Assembly: GCF_031679605.1 (NCBI RefSeq)
Contig: NZ_CP117522.1
Coordinates: forward strand, 930,001 to 994,000
Direction: 5' to 3'
Source of the DNA: Streptomyces luomodiensis
GTDB taxonomy: Bacteria > Actinomycetota > Actinomycetes > Streptomycetales > Streptomycetaceae
Length of the DNA: 64,000 bases
Positions 13,101-22,400 of the stretch are shown here, piece after piece (positions within the stretch are counted from its first letter, which is position 1; the number at the start of each line of letters is the position of its first letter). Made by a program: the position numbers and the translations under genes. The notes under the pieces were generated by a model. It was not told the origin of the DNA. It did no database searches and saw nothing but the letters and a program-made list of their open reading frames with translations.

Positions 13101-13392
13101 CCCGGCGGACGTAGGTGGTGCCGGGGTGATCCGGGTCAGGGTGATAGAGGCTGTCGAGGTCCCAGCCCCGGTCGGTGGGGAAGTCCCCGATCGCGTCCAC
13201 CCCCTCGGCGACCAACCGCCACAGCTCCTCGGGCGTTGTCACCCCGCCCGGGAAGCGGCAGGCGATGCTCACGACGGCGATCGGCTCCTGGTTCCGCTCC
13301 TCCGCTTCGCGCAACCGCAGACGCGTATCGTGCAGATCCGCGGAGACGCGCTTGAGGTACTCGACCAGTTTCTCTTCGTTCACATTCACCAT
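1159..13392 (-). CDS. Type I PKS, modules 7 and 8 (KS-AT-DH-KR-ACP-KS-AT-DH-ER-KR-ACP)
   Basis: Bimodular polyketide synthase of 4077 residues. Module 7: N-terminal docking helix 1-33; KS (Cys205, in VETACSSSL with Glu for the usual Asp); AT (Ser659 in GHSQGE, with YASHG, so methylmalonyl-CoA); DH (His972 in HVVAGASLVP, Asp1142); KR (LDD motif, Tyr1621 in QAGYAAAN where sister KRs have QANYAAAN); ACP (Ser1784). Module 8: KS (Cys2017); AT (Ser2472, GHSQGE/YASHG, methylmalonyl); DH (His2787 in HVVADAALVP, Asp2962); ER about 3297-3610 with the GGVG nucleotide motif near 3446; KR (LDD, Tyr3772); ACP (Ser3943); C-terminal docking tail ending IDRELPS. Predicted chemistry: M7 installs a methyl-branched trisubstituted alkene and M8 a fully reduced methyl-branched unit. 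The ATG at 13392 follows a GGGTGA element conserved before three genes here. AT7 and AT8 are almost identical, and KS8 with ACP7 nearly duplicates KS6 with ACP5. Confidence 0.97.
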   Translation of the reverse strand: MVNVNEEKLVEYLKRVSADLHDTRLRLREAEERNQEPIAVVSIACRFPGGVTTPEELWRLVAEGVDAIGDFPTDRGWDLDSLYHPDPDHPGTTYVRRGGFLDDADRFDPQFFGISPREALATSPQQRLLLETAWEACERAGIDPVSLKGSRTGVYAGTATTGGGAAGDAQNGSEGYAGNAPSLLSGRVSYTLGLEGPAVTVETACSSSLVAIHLACQALRQEECTLALAGGVTVMTTPEVFTGFSRQRGLSLDGRCKAFSASADGTGWGEGVGLLLLERLSDARRNGHQVLALIRGSAINQDGASNGFTAPNGPSQQRVIRQALAGARLAPSEVDAVEAHGTGTKLGDPIEADALIATYGRDRPEDRPLWLGSLKSNIGHTQGAAGVAGVIKMVMALLHGMLPATLHVDELTPHVEWNGGGVRLLTEAVEWPAAERPRRAGVSSFGISGTNAHVIVEQAPEEDVPLVGAVSCGVGGVVPWVVSGRSVGALRGQAAALAGRVGGVSELSSVDVGWSLVTSRSVFEHRAVVVGEGRGELVAGLEALARGVSHPGVVESGTAASPGDVGPVLVFPGQGSQWAGMGAELLAVSPVFAARVGECERALSPYVDWSLTDVLRGVEGAADLGRVDVVQPVLWAVMVSLAAVWAGYGVRPAAVVGHSQGEIAAAVVAGALSLEDGAKVVALRSKALRRLAGGGAMASLGVGQERAEQLLSGLGERVAAVGVAAVNGPSSTVVSGPPEQVAAVVAACEECRVRARLIEVDYASHGPQVDEIRAELTEVLAGVRPLETSVSGTAFYSTVTGGRAVTTDLDTGYWVANLRERVRFTEAVQALLADGHRVFIEASTHPVLTLGMQETFEEAGVPAVTVPTLRRDHGGQAQLVHSLAQAFVAGVDVDWRAAFPTDPTPRTVDLPTYAFQRQRYWAAAAGGVGDVGGAGLQRVEHPLLRAAVGLADGGLVLTGRVSATGGGWLGDHVVAGASLVPGAALVEWALRAADEAGCGGVEELALQVPLVLPSSGGLRVQIVVGEAAEDGRRDVRVYSRPDRDVQPGADPDWVSHAEGVLSPSPAPSAVEEVAGAWPPEGASPMDVEGFYERAAAVGYAYGPSFQGLRAVWRDGADLLAEVALPEVAGDAGGFGIHPALLDAALHPMLLAADAEPADDEGMRLPFAWNGVSLWATEAHTIRVRLSPHQDGAEGERGLRMVVTDAMGAPVLTVDSVTMRPADPGQLRAGGGRGVDGLFTLDWVPMPAVPDADVSDGEGWAVLGQNVLRLAGKPGFGGGGVVCHPGLEALVAAMDDGAAPPAFALTYLPADGSQAEDGSVTMATAADGLAAVGRALELVQGWLAEPRLADAHLVVMTRGAVPVGRRGDVDSGDDGDGDADGALNVAAAGLWGLLRSAQAEHPDRFVLLDLDPVADPTWRDVADAVVRAVRADEPQAVLRAGRMVVPRLTRARDTGPADEAVSGGPVPGGLDPDGTVLITGGTGLLGGLVAEHLVRTWQVKHLVLVSRRGADAPGAPELAERLSGLGARVRIAAVDVADADAVADVVAGIDPAYPLTGVLHVAGLLDDAVVTSQTREQLARVWAAKAAAAAHLHRATADLPLRMFVMFSSAAGVVGNAGQAGYAAANAFLDALAAHRRALGLPGLSLAWGLWAQASEMTGHMGRADLTRLRGMRPLSAERGLALLDAACRRAHPLVVAVDLDPAGVGGGGLPAVLRGLVVGRVRRRLAVGEVGVSGLVERLRGLGAEARLDVVVEVVRGGVAVVLGFGSPGEVRVDAAFRELGFDSLTAVELRNRLSSVTGLRLPATMVFDYPTPRVLAEYVCARLMGETTAGAGASVVVAADADGPIAIVAMACRFPGGANSPEALWDLVASGKDVMGEFPTGRGWDLEGLFHPDPDHPGTSYAREGGFLYDADAFDAAFFGISPREALAMDPQQRLLLEASWEVLERAGIDPVSLKGSPTGVYAGVMYHDYAAGLSSGADAKLEGYAMLAGSGSVVSGRVAYSLGFEGPAVTVDTACSSSLVAMHLAAQALRRGECTLALAGGVTVMATPDVFTGFSRQRGLAPDGRCKPFAAAADGTGWGEGVGVLLLERLSDARRNGHEVLAVVRGSAVNQDGASNGLTAPNGPSQQRVIRQALASAGLSAADVDVVEAHGTGTTLGDPIEAQALLATYGQERSVERPLLLGSIKSNIGHTQAAAGVAGVIKMVEAMRHGLLPASLHIDEPTPHVDWGSGAVRLLTEAVEWPMGEGPRRAGVSSFGASGTNAHVILEQAPAPPEEDERTESAPSDRDAVPWVLSARSAEALRGQATALAERVGGVSELSSVDVGWSLVTSRSVFEHRAVAVGEGRGELVAGLEALTRGVSHPGLVESGTAASPGGVGPVLVFPGQGSQWAGMGAELLEVSPVFAARVEECERALLPYVDWSLTDVLRGTESAADLGRVDVVQPVLWAVMVSLAAVWAGHGVRPAAVVGHSQGEIAAAVVAGALSLEDGAKVVALRSKALRRLAGGGAMASLGVGQERAGELLSDLGERADAVGVAAVNGPSSTVVSGPPEQVAAVVAACEERGVRARLIEVDYASHGPQVDEIRAELTEALAGVRPLETSVSGTAFYSTVTGGRAVTTDLGTGYWVANLRERVRFTEAVQALLADGHRVFIEASTHPVLTLGMQETFEEAGVPAVTVPTLRRDHGGQAQLVHSLAQAFVAGVDVDWRAAFPTDPTPRTVDLPTYAFQRERYWLDGPDRRAGDPADLGLVSAGHPLLGAAVELADGSGHVLTGRISARTQMWLAEHVVADAALVPGAALAEWVLRAADEVGCGGVEELALQVPLVLPSSGGLRVQIVVGEATEDGRRDVRVYSRPAGEGPPATEWVCHAEGVLSPPSDRLDRLDRCDEVSGLGGAWPPAGATALGVEGFYDRVAASGYGYGPSFQGLRAVWRDGADVCAEVVLPEAAGEQTGFGIHPALLDAALHPALLVGRLDTDNTETGTEPTDGRVWLPFAWNGVRLWAAGATTVRVRLSPHQENAEGERALRLTVADAVGAPVLTVDSVAMRPANADQLRAAVSHGGHGTDSLFTVDWTPLPLVAGAGAGTGTGAGAEDAAAGDDGWAVLGAGGHPDLAALINALDDEESTPSVVLADMTTTGEGAEGTSAEALAVTERALELVRGWLAEPRLADARLVVVTRDAVAVDGPESATRVDLSGAAVWGLVRSAQSENPGRFVLLDRDDDRHADARTTDTATEPSTGTGTDTGAAARADAVRIAVARAVEMDEPQLALRAGRVLVPRLVHAGIGGAGLVGPVAQPEAWRLDTAGTATLENVVPVACPEVLEPLGTGQVRVAVRAAGVNFRDVLVGLGMVPGQTGLGGEGAGVVVDIGPDVVNVAVGDRVMGVLDQSFGPLAVTDARLLAPIPDGWDFRQAAAVPVAYLTAWYGLTDLARLQPGESVLIHAATGGVGMAAVRIARYLGAEVYATASPGKHAVLGAMGIDEAHRASSRDLDFEGVVREATGGRGVDVVLNSLAGPFVDASLRLLREGGRLMEMGKTDIRDPERIAEAHPGVRYQVYDLITDAGADRIGEMLRELGGLFASGVLVPPPVRAWPLSRAREALRYLSQAKHTGKLVLDVPAPVDPDGTVLITGGTGTLGGHVAEHLVRSWHIRHLLLVSRGGPDTPGARELAARLTDLGADVRIVAADVTDGAVVHDLVAGVDPAHPLTGVVHAAGVLDDAMLPAQTPERLARVWGPKAAAAAHLHAATAQLRLGMFVMFSSAAGVMGSPGQANYAAANAFCDALATHRQAMGLPAVSVAWGLWADASGMTGHLDEADLARMSRSGIAAMPGEQALGLLDAACWHGAPQPAAVQLDLRALAAQPAPADALPALLRTLLDNGVATRRTAATAAPAAGLVARLAALTAEEQHRMLLTLVRTQAAAVLGYTDVDAVPGDIPFKDLGFDSLTGVELRNRLAAATGLRLPATVVFRHPTPSAIAAELREKLCPARADTSAPVFGELERLETAIARLTSRAEAHDEAHDEIHAKARGRLVKRLEALLWRLNDDTPAEAPGRPVDGDALDSASDDELFAFIDRELPS
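2792..3105. repeat. Near-identical 0.31 kb block in ER8 (partner 15062-15375 in ER6)
   Basis: The nucleotide-binding half of ER8 matches ER6 at a constant offset of 12270 bp with few substitutions. Confidence 0.85.
5206..6445. repeat. Near-identical 1.24 kb block in AT8 (partner 10645-11884)
   Basis: This stretch of module 8, from the end of the DH-proximal linker through AT8, aligns to module 7 at a constant offset of 5439 bp without indels and with only scattered substitutions. It points to recent duplication or gene conversion of the AT cassette. Confidence 0.88.
6600..8297. repeat. Near-identical 1.7 kb block spanning ACP7-KS8 (partner 18939-20633)
   Basis: The end of KR7/ACP7, the inter-module linker and all of KS8 match ACP5-KS6 at offsets of 12336 to 12339 bp, the 3 bp change being a one-codon indel near 7460. 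Identity falls abruptly at both ends. Confidence 0.88.
10645..11884. repeat. Near-identical 1.24 kb block in AT7 (partner 5206-6445)
   Basis: Second copy of the AT7/AT8 block. Parts use G/T-ending codons on the coding strand (TTG, GTT, GGT, GGG), unlike the C/G-ending codons of the flanking KS and DH. Confidence 0.88.
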
Positions 13393-13434
13393 GAGGTTTC
13401 ACCCGGTCCTCAGCGGTCGTCGCGTCCGGCACAT
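13393..13434. repeat. Repeated intergenic spacer, copy 1 (modules 5-6 / 7-8 junction)
   Basis: 42 bp spacer containing TCACCCGGTCCTCAGCG and ending before the shared CACATTCAGG stop-codon region. It is clearly homologous to 44554-44595 and 37829-37869. On the coding strand it supplies the GGGTGA element before the start codon. Confidence 0.8.
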
Positions 13435-16400
13435 TCAGGACACGCCCAGTTCGTTGTCGATGAATTCGAGAACCTGGGCCGCGGACGCGGACTCCAGCCT
13501 CTCCGCGGCGGTCATCTCTTCCTCCGCCGGCTTTCGTGTCGCCTTCCACTTCGCCAGCAGGCTCTCCAGCCGTGCCGTGATCGCCCCCGCGTCGCCGTCC
13601 GCCATGTCGAGGCCGACCAAGGTGGCTTCGAGCCTGGCCAGTTCGTTGAGGACCGGATCGGCGCCGTCCCGGCCCGGTGCGGAACCGACCGCCGGGGCGA
13701 TGCGCTCCAGCAGGTAGTCGGCGAGCACGGCCGCTTCCGGATAGTCGAAGACAAGGGCGGCGGGCAGCCGCAGACCGGTGGCGGCGGCGAGCCGGTTGCG
13801 CAGTTCCACGGCGGTCAGGGAGTCGAAGCCCAACTCCTTGAAGTTGGTGTCGGCCTGCACCGTGTCGGTGTCGGCGTGTCCGAGCACGGTGGCCACATGG
13901 CCACGGACCAACCGCAACACCACGCGGTGCTGCTCCGCGGCGGACAGGCCCGCCAGTCGATCGGCCCAGTCGTCCGGCCGCGCTTCGGCCGCCGCAGCGG
14001 TACGCCGCGTCGCCGCACCGCCGACGCCGGAGGCACCGGAGGCGGCGAGGGCGCGGAGGGTGGCGGGAAGCGTGTCGGGGGGCTGGGTGGCCAGGACACG
14101 TGTGTTCACATCCGCCGCGACCAGCTGGTGGCCGCCGTGTTCGGCGGCCGCGTCGAGCAGCCGAAGGGCGTGGTCGGCGGCCATCGCGGTGACGCCGGAG
14201 CGGGACATTCGGGCCAGGTCCGCCTCGGCGAGAGCGCCCGTCATCTCGCTGGACTCGGCCCACAGGCCCCACGCCACCGAAACCGTCGGCAGGCCCAGGG
14301 CCTGGCGGTGGGCGGCGAGCGCGTCGCAGAAGGCGTTGGCGGCGGCGTAGTTGGCCTGTCCCGGGCTGCCCATGACTCCGGCGGCCGATGAGAACAGTAC
14401 GAACGCGCCCAGCCGCAGATGTGCCGTAGCGGCGTGCAGATGTGCCGCGGCGGTGGCCTTCGCCGCCCAGACCCGTGCCAGCCGCTCGCGCGTCTGCGCG
14501 GTGACCACCGCGTCGTCCAGCACACCGGCGGCGTGGATCACGCCGGTCAGCGGATGCCGCGGATCGACACCGGCCACCAGGCCGGTCACGGCGGCCGCGT
14601 CGGTGACATCGGCGGCGACGATCCGTACCCGCGCGCCCAGGTCGGTCAGCCGGGTGGCGAGATCCTGGGCGCCCGGCGCGTCCGGGCCCCGGCGGCTCAC
14701 CAGCAGCAGATGCCCGATCCGCCAGACCCGCACGAGATGTTCGGCGACCAGTGCGCCCAGCGTGCCGGTGCCACCGGTGATGAGCACGGTGCCGTCCGGA
14801 TCCACCGCGGCGGGGACGTCCAGCACCAGCTTTCCGGTGTGCTTGGCCTGGCTGAGATGGCGCAGCGCCTCGCGTGTCCGGCCGAGTGGCCAGGTCCGCA
14901 CCGGCAGCGGCCGCAGGGCTCCCGTGGTGAACAGCTCGCCCAGTTCGCCCAGCATCCGGCCGATGCGTTCGGGCCCGGCGTCGGTGATCAGGTCGTAGAC
15001 CTGGTACGTCACCCCCGGGTGTGCCTCCGCGATCCGCTCGGGGTCGCGCAGGTCGGTCTTGCCCATTTCCATCAGCCGGCCGCCTTCGCGCAGCAGCCGC
15101 AGGGAAGCGTCGACGAACGGTCCGGCAAGACTGTTGAGCACCACATCCACACCCCGGCCACCCGTGGCCTCCCGCACCACACCCTCGAAATCCAGATCGC
15201 GCGACGAGGCCCGATGCGCCTCATCGACACCCATCGCCTCAAGCACCCCATGCTTCGCCGGACTCGCCGTCGCATAGACCTCCGCACCCAGATACCGCGC
15301 GATCCGCACCGCCGCCATCCCCACACCACCGGTCGCGGCATGAATCAACACCGACTCCCCCGGCTGAAGCCGGGCCAGCTCCACCAGCCCGTACCAGGCC
15401 GTCAGGAACGCCACCGGCACCGAGGCCGCCTGCTGATGGGTCCACCCGTCGGGAACGGGCGCCACCATGCGGGCATCGGTCACCGCCGTCGGGCCGAACG
15501 CGCGGTCGAAGACCCCCATGACCCGGTCGCCCACCGCGAGCCCTGTCACCTCGGAGCCGACGTCCACCACCACACCGGCACCCTCGCCGCCGAGCCCGGT
15601 CTGGCCCGGGACCATGCCCAAACTGATGAGTGCGTCCCGGAAGTTGATACCGGCCGCGTGCACCGCCACCCGCACCTGCCCCGGTCCGAGCGGCTCCAGC
15701 ACCTCCGGACACGGCACCGGCTTCACGTTGTCCACCGTGGCCGCCCCGGTCAACTCCAGCCGCCACGCGGGCTGCCCCACCAGTGCGGAAACACCCCCGC
15801 TGCTCACGCCACCGGCACGCATCAGCCGAGGCACCCGGACACGTCCCGCCCGCAGCGCGACCTGCGGCTCGTCCATGCGCACCGCGCATGCCACGGCGCT
15901 GTGCACACCCTGGCCGAGCGGCTCGGAGTCCGGGTCGAGATCGACCAGAAGGAAGCGCCCCGGGTGCTCCGCCTGTGCACTGCGCACCAGTCCGCACACG
16001 GCGGCCCCGGCCACGTCCACGCCGCCCTCCCCGGCACCGTCCGTCTCGGACCCGCCGATCGCCACCGCTCCGCGTGTGACCAGCACCAGCCGGGCGTCGG
16101 CGAGCCGCGGTTCGGCCAGCCACCCCCGCACCAGTTCCAGCACGCGCTCCGAAGCCGCCAGGCCGGCGGCCGCCAGGTCGGTAAGCGCGTCGCCGTCGGC
16201 GGGGCCGCAGAGGGCGGGCACATACGCGATGGCCACCGAGGGGGCGGGGGCGTCACCGTCGAGGGCGGAGACCAGGGTCTCCAGACGCGGATGGCGTACC
16301 GCGCCCGGCGCGATCGGCTCGCACTCCCGTGGGCCGATAACCACCCACCCGTCGGCCTCCGCCGGGTCCGGTTCCTGTCCTGCCGCCTCGCTGTCCTGTG

Positions 16401-19400
16401 CCGGGCCGGGCAGGGGCGTCCACTCCAGGGTGAACAGCCCGTCCGCCTCGGGTCCGCCGGAGGTCCGCAGCTGGCCGGCGGCGGCCGGTCGCATCACCAG
16501 CGAGTCGACGGTCAGCACCGGCCCGCCCACGGCGTCGGCCACCATCACCCGCAGACCACGCTCGCCCTCGGCGCCACCCGCCTCTCGCTGTTGAGGAGAG
16601 AGCCGGACCCGGACGGTCGTGGCGCCGCCCGCCCACAGCGACACGCCACGCCACGCGAACGGCAGCCAGACCCGGCCGTCGTCGTGCCCCTGCTCGGGCC
16701 GGTCGAGGAGGAACGCCGGATGGAGCGCGGCATCCAGGAGCGCCGGGTGGATACCGAAACCTTCCGGGGCTCCGGCGGCCTCGGGCAGCGCCACTTCGGC
16801 CAGCACATCCGCACCGTCCCGCCATACCGCCCGCAGTCCGCGGAACGACGGACCGTATGCGTATCCCGCCGCCGCGGCACGCTCATAGAACCCGTCCAGC
16901 CGTACGGGCTCCGCGCCCACCGGGGGCCATGTCCCGCCCGGCTCGTCCATCGGGCCCCGCGCGGGGCTGAGCGCGAGGCTCTCCGGTGACGACGACGGGG
17001 ATGGCGGGGACGGTGGCGATGGCGGGGACTGCGGCCCCAGGACGCCCTCGGCATGGCACACCCAGTCCGGGTCGGCGCCGGGTTCGACATCGTGGTCGGG
17101 CCGGGAGTGGATCCGCACATCACGCCGCCCGTCCTCGGTGGCCACGCCGACCACCACCTGGACGCGCAGCCCACCGGACCCGGGCAGAACGAGCGGAACC
17201 TGGAGCGCCAGCTCCTCCACCCCACCACAACCCGCTTCGTCGGCCGCCCGCAGCGCCCACTCCACCAGCGCCGCGCCCGGCACCAGCACGGTGCCCGCCA
17301 TCACATGCTCGGCCAGCCAGCCCCTGGCGCCCCCGGCGGAGATCCGTCCGGTCAGCACCAGCCCGCCGTCGGCGAGTCCGACGGACGCGGGCAGTTGCGC
17401 ATGCTCGACCCGCTGTAGTCCGGCGGCCCCCACGTCCCCGACGCCACCGCCCGCGGCCAGCCAGTAGCGCTCGCGTTGGAAGGCGTACGTCGGCAGATCG
17501 ATCCTCCGTGGGGCAGGATCGGCCGGGAACCAGCGGGCCCAGTCGACATCGGTGCCATGGGTGTGCAGGTGGGCGAGGGCGTGGCCGAGTGCCTGGACAT
17601 CGGACCGTTTACGGCTCAGGGTGGCCGTCACCAGCGGGCTCGGCCGCCCGGCCCCGCTCTCGTCGGACCCGCCCTCGCCGGTCCCACACTCATCGGTCCC
17701 GCCCTCATCGGCATCGGCCGTGGCATCGTCGGCGGTGAGGTGTTGAAGGGTGTGTTGGGTGGCGGTGGCCAGGACCGGGTCGGGGCCGAGTTCGAGGAAG
17801 ACCCCGGTTTCGGGCGCGATATGGGTGATGGCGGGGTGGAAGAGGACGGGCCGGCGGATCTGCCGCACCCAGTATTCCGGTGTGGCCATCACCTCGTCGG
17901 CTGGCTCACCGGTCAGGTTGCTGAGCACTGGAAGGGTGGGCCGGTGAAAGGTCAGACCGTCGATGGCCTGCGCGAACGGCTCCAGGATGGGATCCATCAG
18001 CGGGGAGTGGAAGGCATGGCTGACGGTCAGCGTCCGGGTCTTGCGGCCCCTCGCTGCCCAGATGGCGCTGATCTCGCCGACCGGTTCGACCGGACCGGAG
18101 ACGACGGTGTTGCCGGGGGTGTTCAGGGCGGCGATACCGACCCGCCCGTCGTATGCGGCCAGATCCTCGGCGAGTTCCTCGGCGGTGGCCGCGATGGTGG
18201 CCATGCCTCCGCCAGCGGGAAGTCCCCCCATCAGGGTGGCGCGGGCGGCGACGAGACGGCAGGCGTCGGAGAGATCGAAGACCCCGGCGATATGGGCGGC
18301 CGCGATCTCCCCGATCGAATGCCCGATCACCACATCCGGGCGTACGCCGACCGAGGCGAGCAGCCGCGCCAGGGCGATATGCAGGGCGAACAGTCCGGCC
18401 TGGGCATAGGTGGTGTGATCCAACAGCCCCGGCCGCCCGGCCACACCGTGGAAGACCACCTCACGGAGGGGATGGTGCAGGTGAGGATCGAGCAGTCCGC
18501 AGACCTCGTCGAACGCCGTGGCGAACACCGGGAACCGGTCGTACAGCTCGGCTCCCATCCCCTGGCGCTGGCTGCCCTGGCCGCTGAAGAGCCACACCGT
18601 CTTGCCCGAGGCTGTTCCACCGTCGGGGAGCACCACGCCCGGATGGGGTTCACCGGCCGCCAGGGCCTCCACGGCGCCCATCAGCGCGTCGCGGTCGTCG
18701 CCCCAGGCCACCGCCCGGTGTTCGAACAGCGACCGCGTGGTGGCAAGCGACCAGCCCACATCGACCGCCGACGCCTCCGGGTCCCTGGCCACGCGTTCGG
18801 CCAGGGCCATGGCCTGGCCGCGTAGCCCTTCCGCGCTCCGCGCCGACAGCACCCACGGGACCGCGCGCATGTCGGGGGATGCCACAGGCTCGGTCGTGAC
18901 ACGGTCGGCCGGGCCGGGGGCTTGCTCCAGGATGAGATGGGCGTTGGTGCCGGAGGCGCCGAACGAGGACACCCCGGCCCGGCGCGGACCCTCACCCATC
19001 GGCCACTCCACCGCCTCGGTCAGCAGCCGCACCGCACCACTGCCCCAGTCCACATGCGGAGTGGGCTCGTCGATGTGCAGGGACGCGGGCAGGGTTCCAT
19101 GGCGCATCGCCTGCACCATCTTGATGACGCCGGCGACTCCGGCCGCCGCTTGGGCGTGTCCGATGTTGGATTTGATCGAGCCGAGCAGCAATGGCCGCTC
19201 CACCGAGCGTTCCTGCCCGTAAGTGGCCAGCAACGCCTGCGCCTCGATCGGATCACCCAACGTCGTACCCGTACCATGCGCCTCCACCACATCCACGTCG
19301 GATGGCGATAACCCAGCAGTGGCCAACGCCTGACGGATCACCCGCTGCTGCGAAGGACCATTCGGCGCAGTGAGCCCGTTCGACGCACCATCCTGATTGA

Positions 19401-22400
19401 CCGCCGAACCCCGGACCACCGCCAACACCTCATGACCATTACGCCGAGCATCCGACAACCGCTCCAGCAACAAAACCCCCACACCCTCACCCCAGCCAGT
19501 ACCGTCCGCAGCCGCAGCAAACGGCTTGCACCGACCATCAGGCGCCAACCCACGCTGACGGGAAAAACCAGTGAACACATCCGGCGTCGCCATCACCGTC
19601 ACCCCACCCGCCAACGCCAACGTGCACTCCCCCCGCCGCAACGCCTGCGCCGCCAGATGCATCGCCACCAACGACGACGAACACGCCGTATCCACCGTCA
19701 CCGCCGGACCCTCAAACCCCAGCGAGTACGCCACCCGACCCGAAACCACACTCCCCGAGCTGGCCAGCATGGCGTAGCCTTCCAGCCGCGCGTCGCCACC
19801 ACTCAGTCCGGCCGCGTAGTCGTGGTACATCACGCCCGCATAGACACCGGTCGGGCTGCCCTTCAACGACACCGGATCGATCCCCGCCCGCTCCAGCACC
19901 TCCCACGACGCCTCCAACAACAACCGCTGCTGCGGATCCATCGCCAACGCCTCCCGGGGGCTGATCCCGAAAAACGCCGCATCGAACGCATCAGCGTCAT
20001 ACAGGAACCCACCCTCGCGCGCATAGCTGGTACCCGGGTGATCGGGATCCGGATGAAACAACCCCTCCAGATCCCAGCCCCGACCGGTCGGAAACTCCCC
20101 CATCACGTCACGCCCCGAGACCACCAGATCCCACAGCCCCTCGGGCGAGGTGACGCCACCCGGGAAACGGCAGCTCATCGCAACGATCGCGATCGGCTCG
20201 TCCGCATCCGCCGCCGCCACCACAGAAGCACCCGCGCCGGCAGTCGTCTCACCCATCAGCCGGGCACACACATACTCCGCCAGCACCCGAGGCGTCGGAT
20301 AGTCGAACACCATCGTCGCCGGCAACCGCAACCCCGTCACCGACGACAACCGATTACGCAACTCCACCGCCGTCAACGAATCAAAACCCAACTCCCTGAA
20401 CGACGCATCCACCCGCACCTCACCCGGCGCACCAAACCCCAACACCACCGCCACACCACCCCGCACCACCTCAACCACCACATCCAACCGAGCCTCAGCA
20501 CCCAACCCCCTCAACCGCTCCACCAACCCCGAAACCCCCACCTCACCCACCGCCAACCGCCGCCTGACACGACCCACCACCAAACCCCGCAACACCGCCG
20601 GAAGCCCCCCACCACCCACCCCAGCCGGATCGATATCGGCGGCGACACAGAAGGGGCTGTCCTGCGCGCAGGCGGCATCGAGCAGGCCCAGCGCCTTCTC
20701 GCTGGACATCGCGGCGATGCCCGAGCGGGACATCCGGGCGCGGTCCGTCGCCACGAGTTTTCCGGTCATCCCGCTGGTCTGGGCCCACAGGCCCCAGGCC
20801 ACCGAAAGTCCCGGGAGGCCGAGCGTCCGGCGGTGGGCGGCGAGGGCGTCGCAGAAGGCGTTCGCCGCCGCGTAGTTGGCCTGTCCCGGACTGCCCAGGA
20901 CCCCGGCGGCCGAGGAGAACATGGCGAACAAGGACAGCGGAAGGTCTGCGGTGGCGCTGTGCAGATGCGCCGCGCCCGTCGCCTTGGCCGCCCACACCCG
21001 GGCCAGCCGCTCGGGTGTCTGGGAGGTGACCACCGCGTCGTCGAGCAGGCCCGTGGCGTGGATGACACCGGTCAGCGGATGCTCGGCATCGATTCCCGCC
21101 ACCAGCTCGGCCACCGCCGGCCCGTCCGTGACGTCCACGGCGGCGATCCGCACCCGCGCGCCCAGCTCCTCCAGGCGGGCGGCCAGATCGCGGGCCCCCG
21201 GAGCGTCCGGCCCGCGACGGCTCACCAGGAGCAGATGGCCGACCTGCCACGTACGCACCAGATGTTCGGCCACCAGGCCGCCCAGGGTGCCGGTGCCGCC
21301 CGTCACCAGCACGGTGCCGTCCGGATCGAGCGCCGCCGGGGTGTCCGGAGCCTTCGGGTCCCGGTCGGCTGAGGCACGGACCAGTCGCGGCACCCACACT
21401 CGTCCATCGCGCACGGCCAGCTGCGGCTCGTCCGCCTCCAACGCCCGTGCGACGGCGCCCCGTACGCTGTCTGCGGTGACGTCGGAAGCCGGGTCGAGGT
21501 CGAGCAGGAGGAAGCGCCCCGGGTGCTCCGCCCGCGCACTCCGCAGGAGACCCCACAGCCCGGCGGCGGGCACATCCGTACCACGCTCGGCATCGGTGAC
21601 GGCGACCGCGCCACGCGTCACCACCACCAACCGGGCATCCGTCAGCCGTGGCTCGGCCAGCCACCGCTGCACCAGCTCCAGCGCGCGTTCCGTCATCGCC
21701 ACACCGTCGGCCGCCATGTCGGCCACGGCTTCGGCGCCCGAGCGCGGGAACTCGGCGAGAACCACGGCCGGGATCGGCCCCTCGCCATCGAGTCCCGCGA
21801 GAAACACCTCCAGATCCGGGCGCGCACCCTCGGTCGCCAGCACCGCCCAGTCGTCGGGCTCGGCCATCGGCCCGTCAGTCCCCGTCGGCTGCGGCAAGGG
21901 GGCCCAGTCCAGGACGAACAGACCGTCGGCACCACGCGTCGCCACGGCCCGCAACCGATCCACGTCCGCCGGACGCGTCGCCAAGGAGTCGACCGTCAGG
22001 ACGGGGGCACCCACGGCGTCGGCCACCACCACCCGCAGCCCGCGCTCACCCTCCGCGCCGTCCCGACGCGGGGACAGCCTCACCCGTACGGTGCTCGCTC
22101 CGGCGGCCCACAGCGACACCCCGTTCCAGGCGAACGGCAGCCATACCTGTCCGCCGTCCCGCTCGCGCTCCCACTCGATTCCGGTATCGAGCAGGAGCGC
22201 CGGGTGCAGGGCCGCGTCGAGCAGCGCCGGATGGATACCGAACCCGTCCGCGTCCCCCGCGGCCTCGGGCAGCGCCACCTCGGCCAGGAGGTCGGCGCCG
22301 TCCCGCCACACGGCCCGCAGCCCCTGGAACGACGGCCCGTACGCATAGCCCGCCGCCGCGGCACGCTCGTAGAACCCCGTCAGGTCCACCGGTTTCGCAC

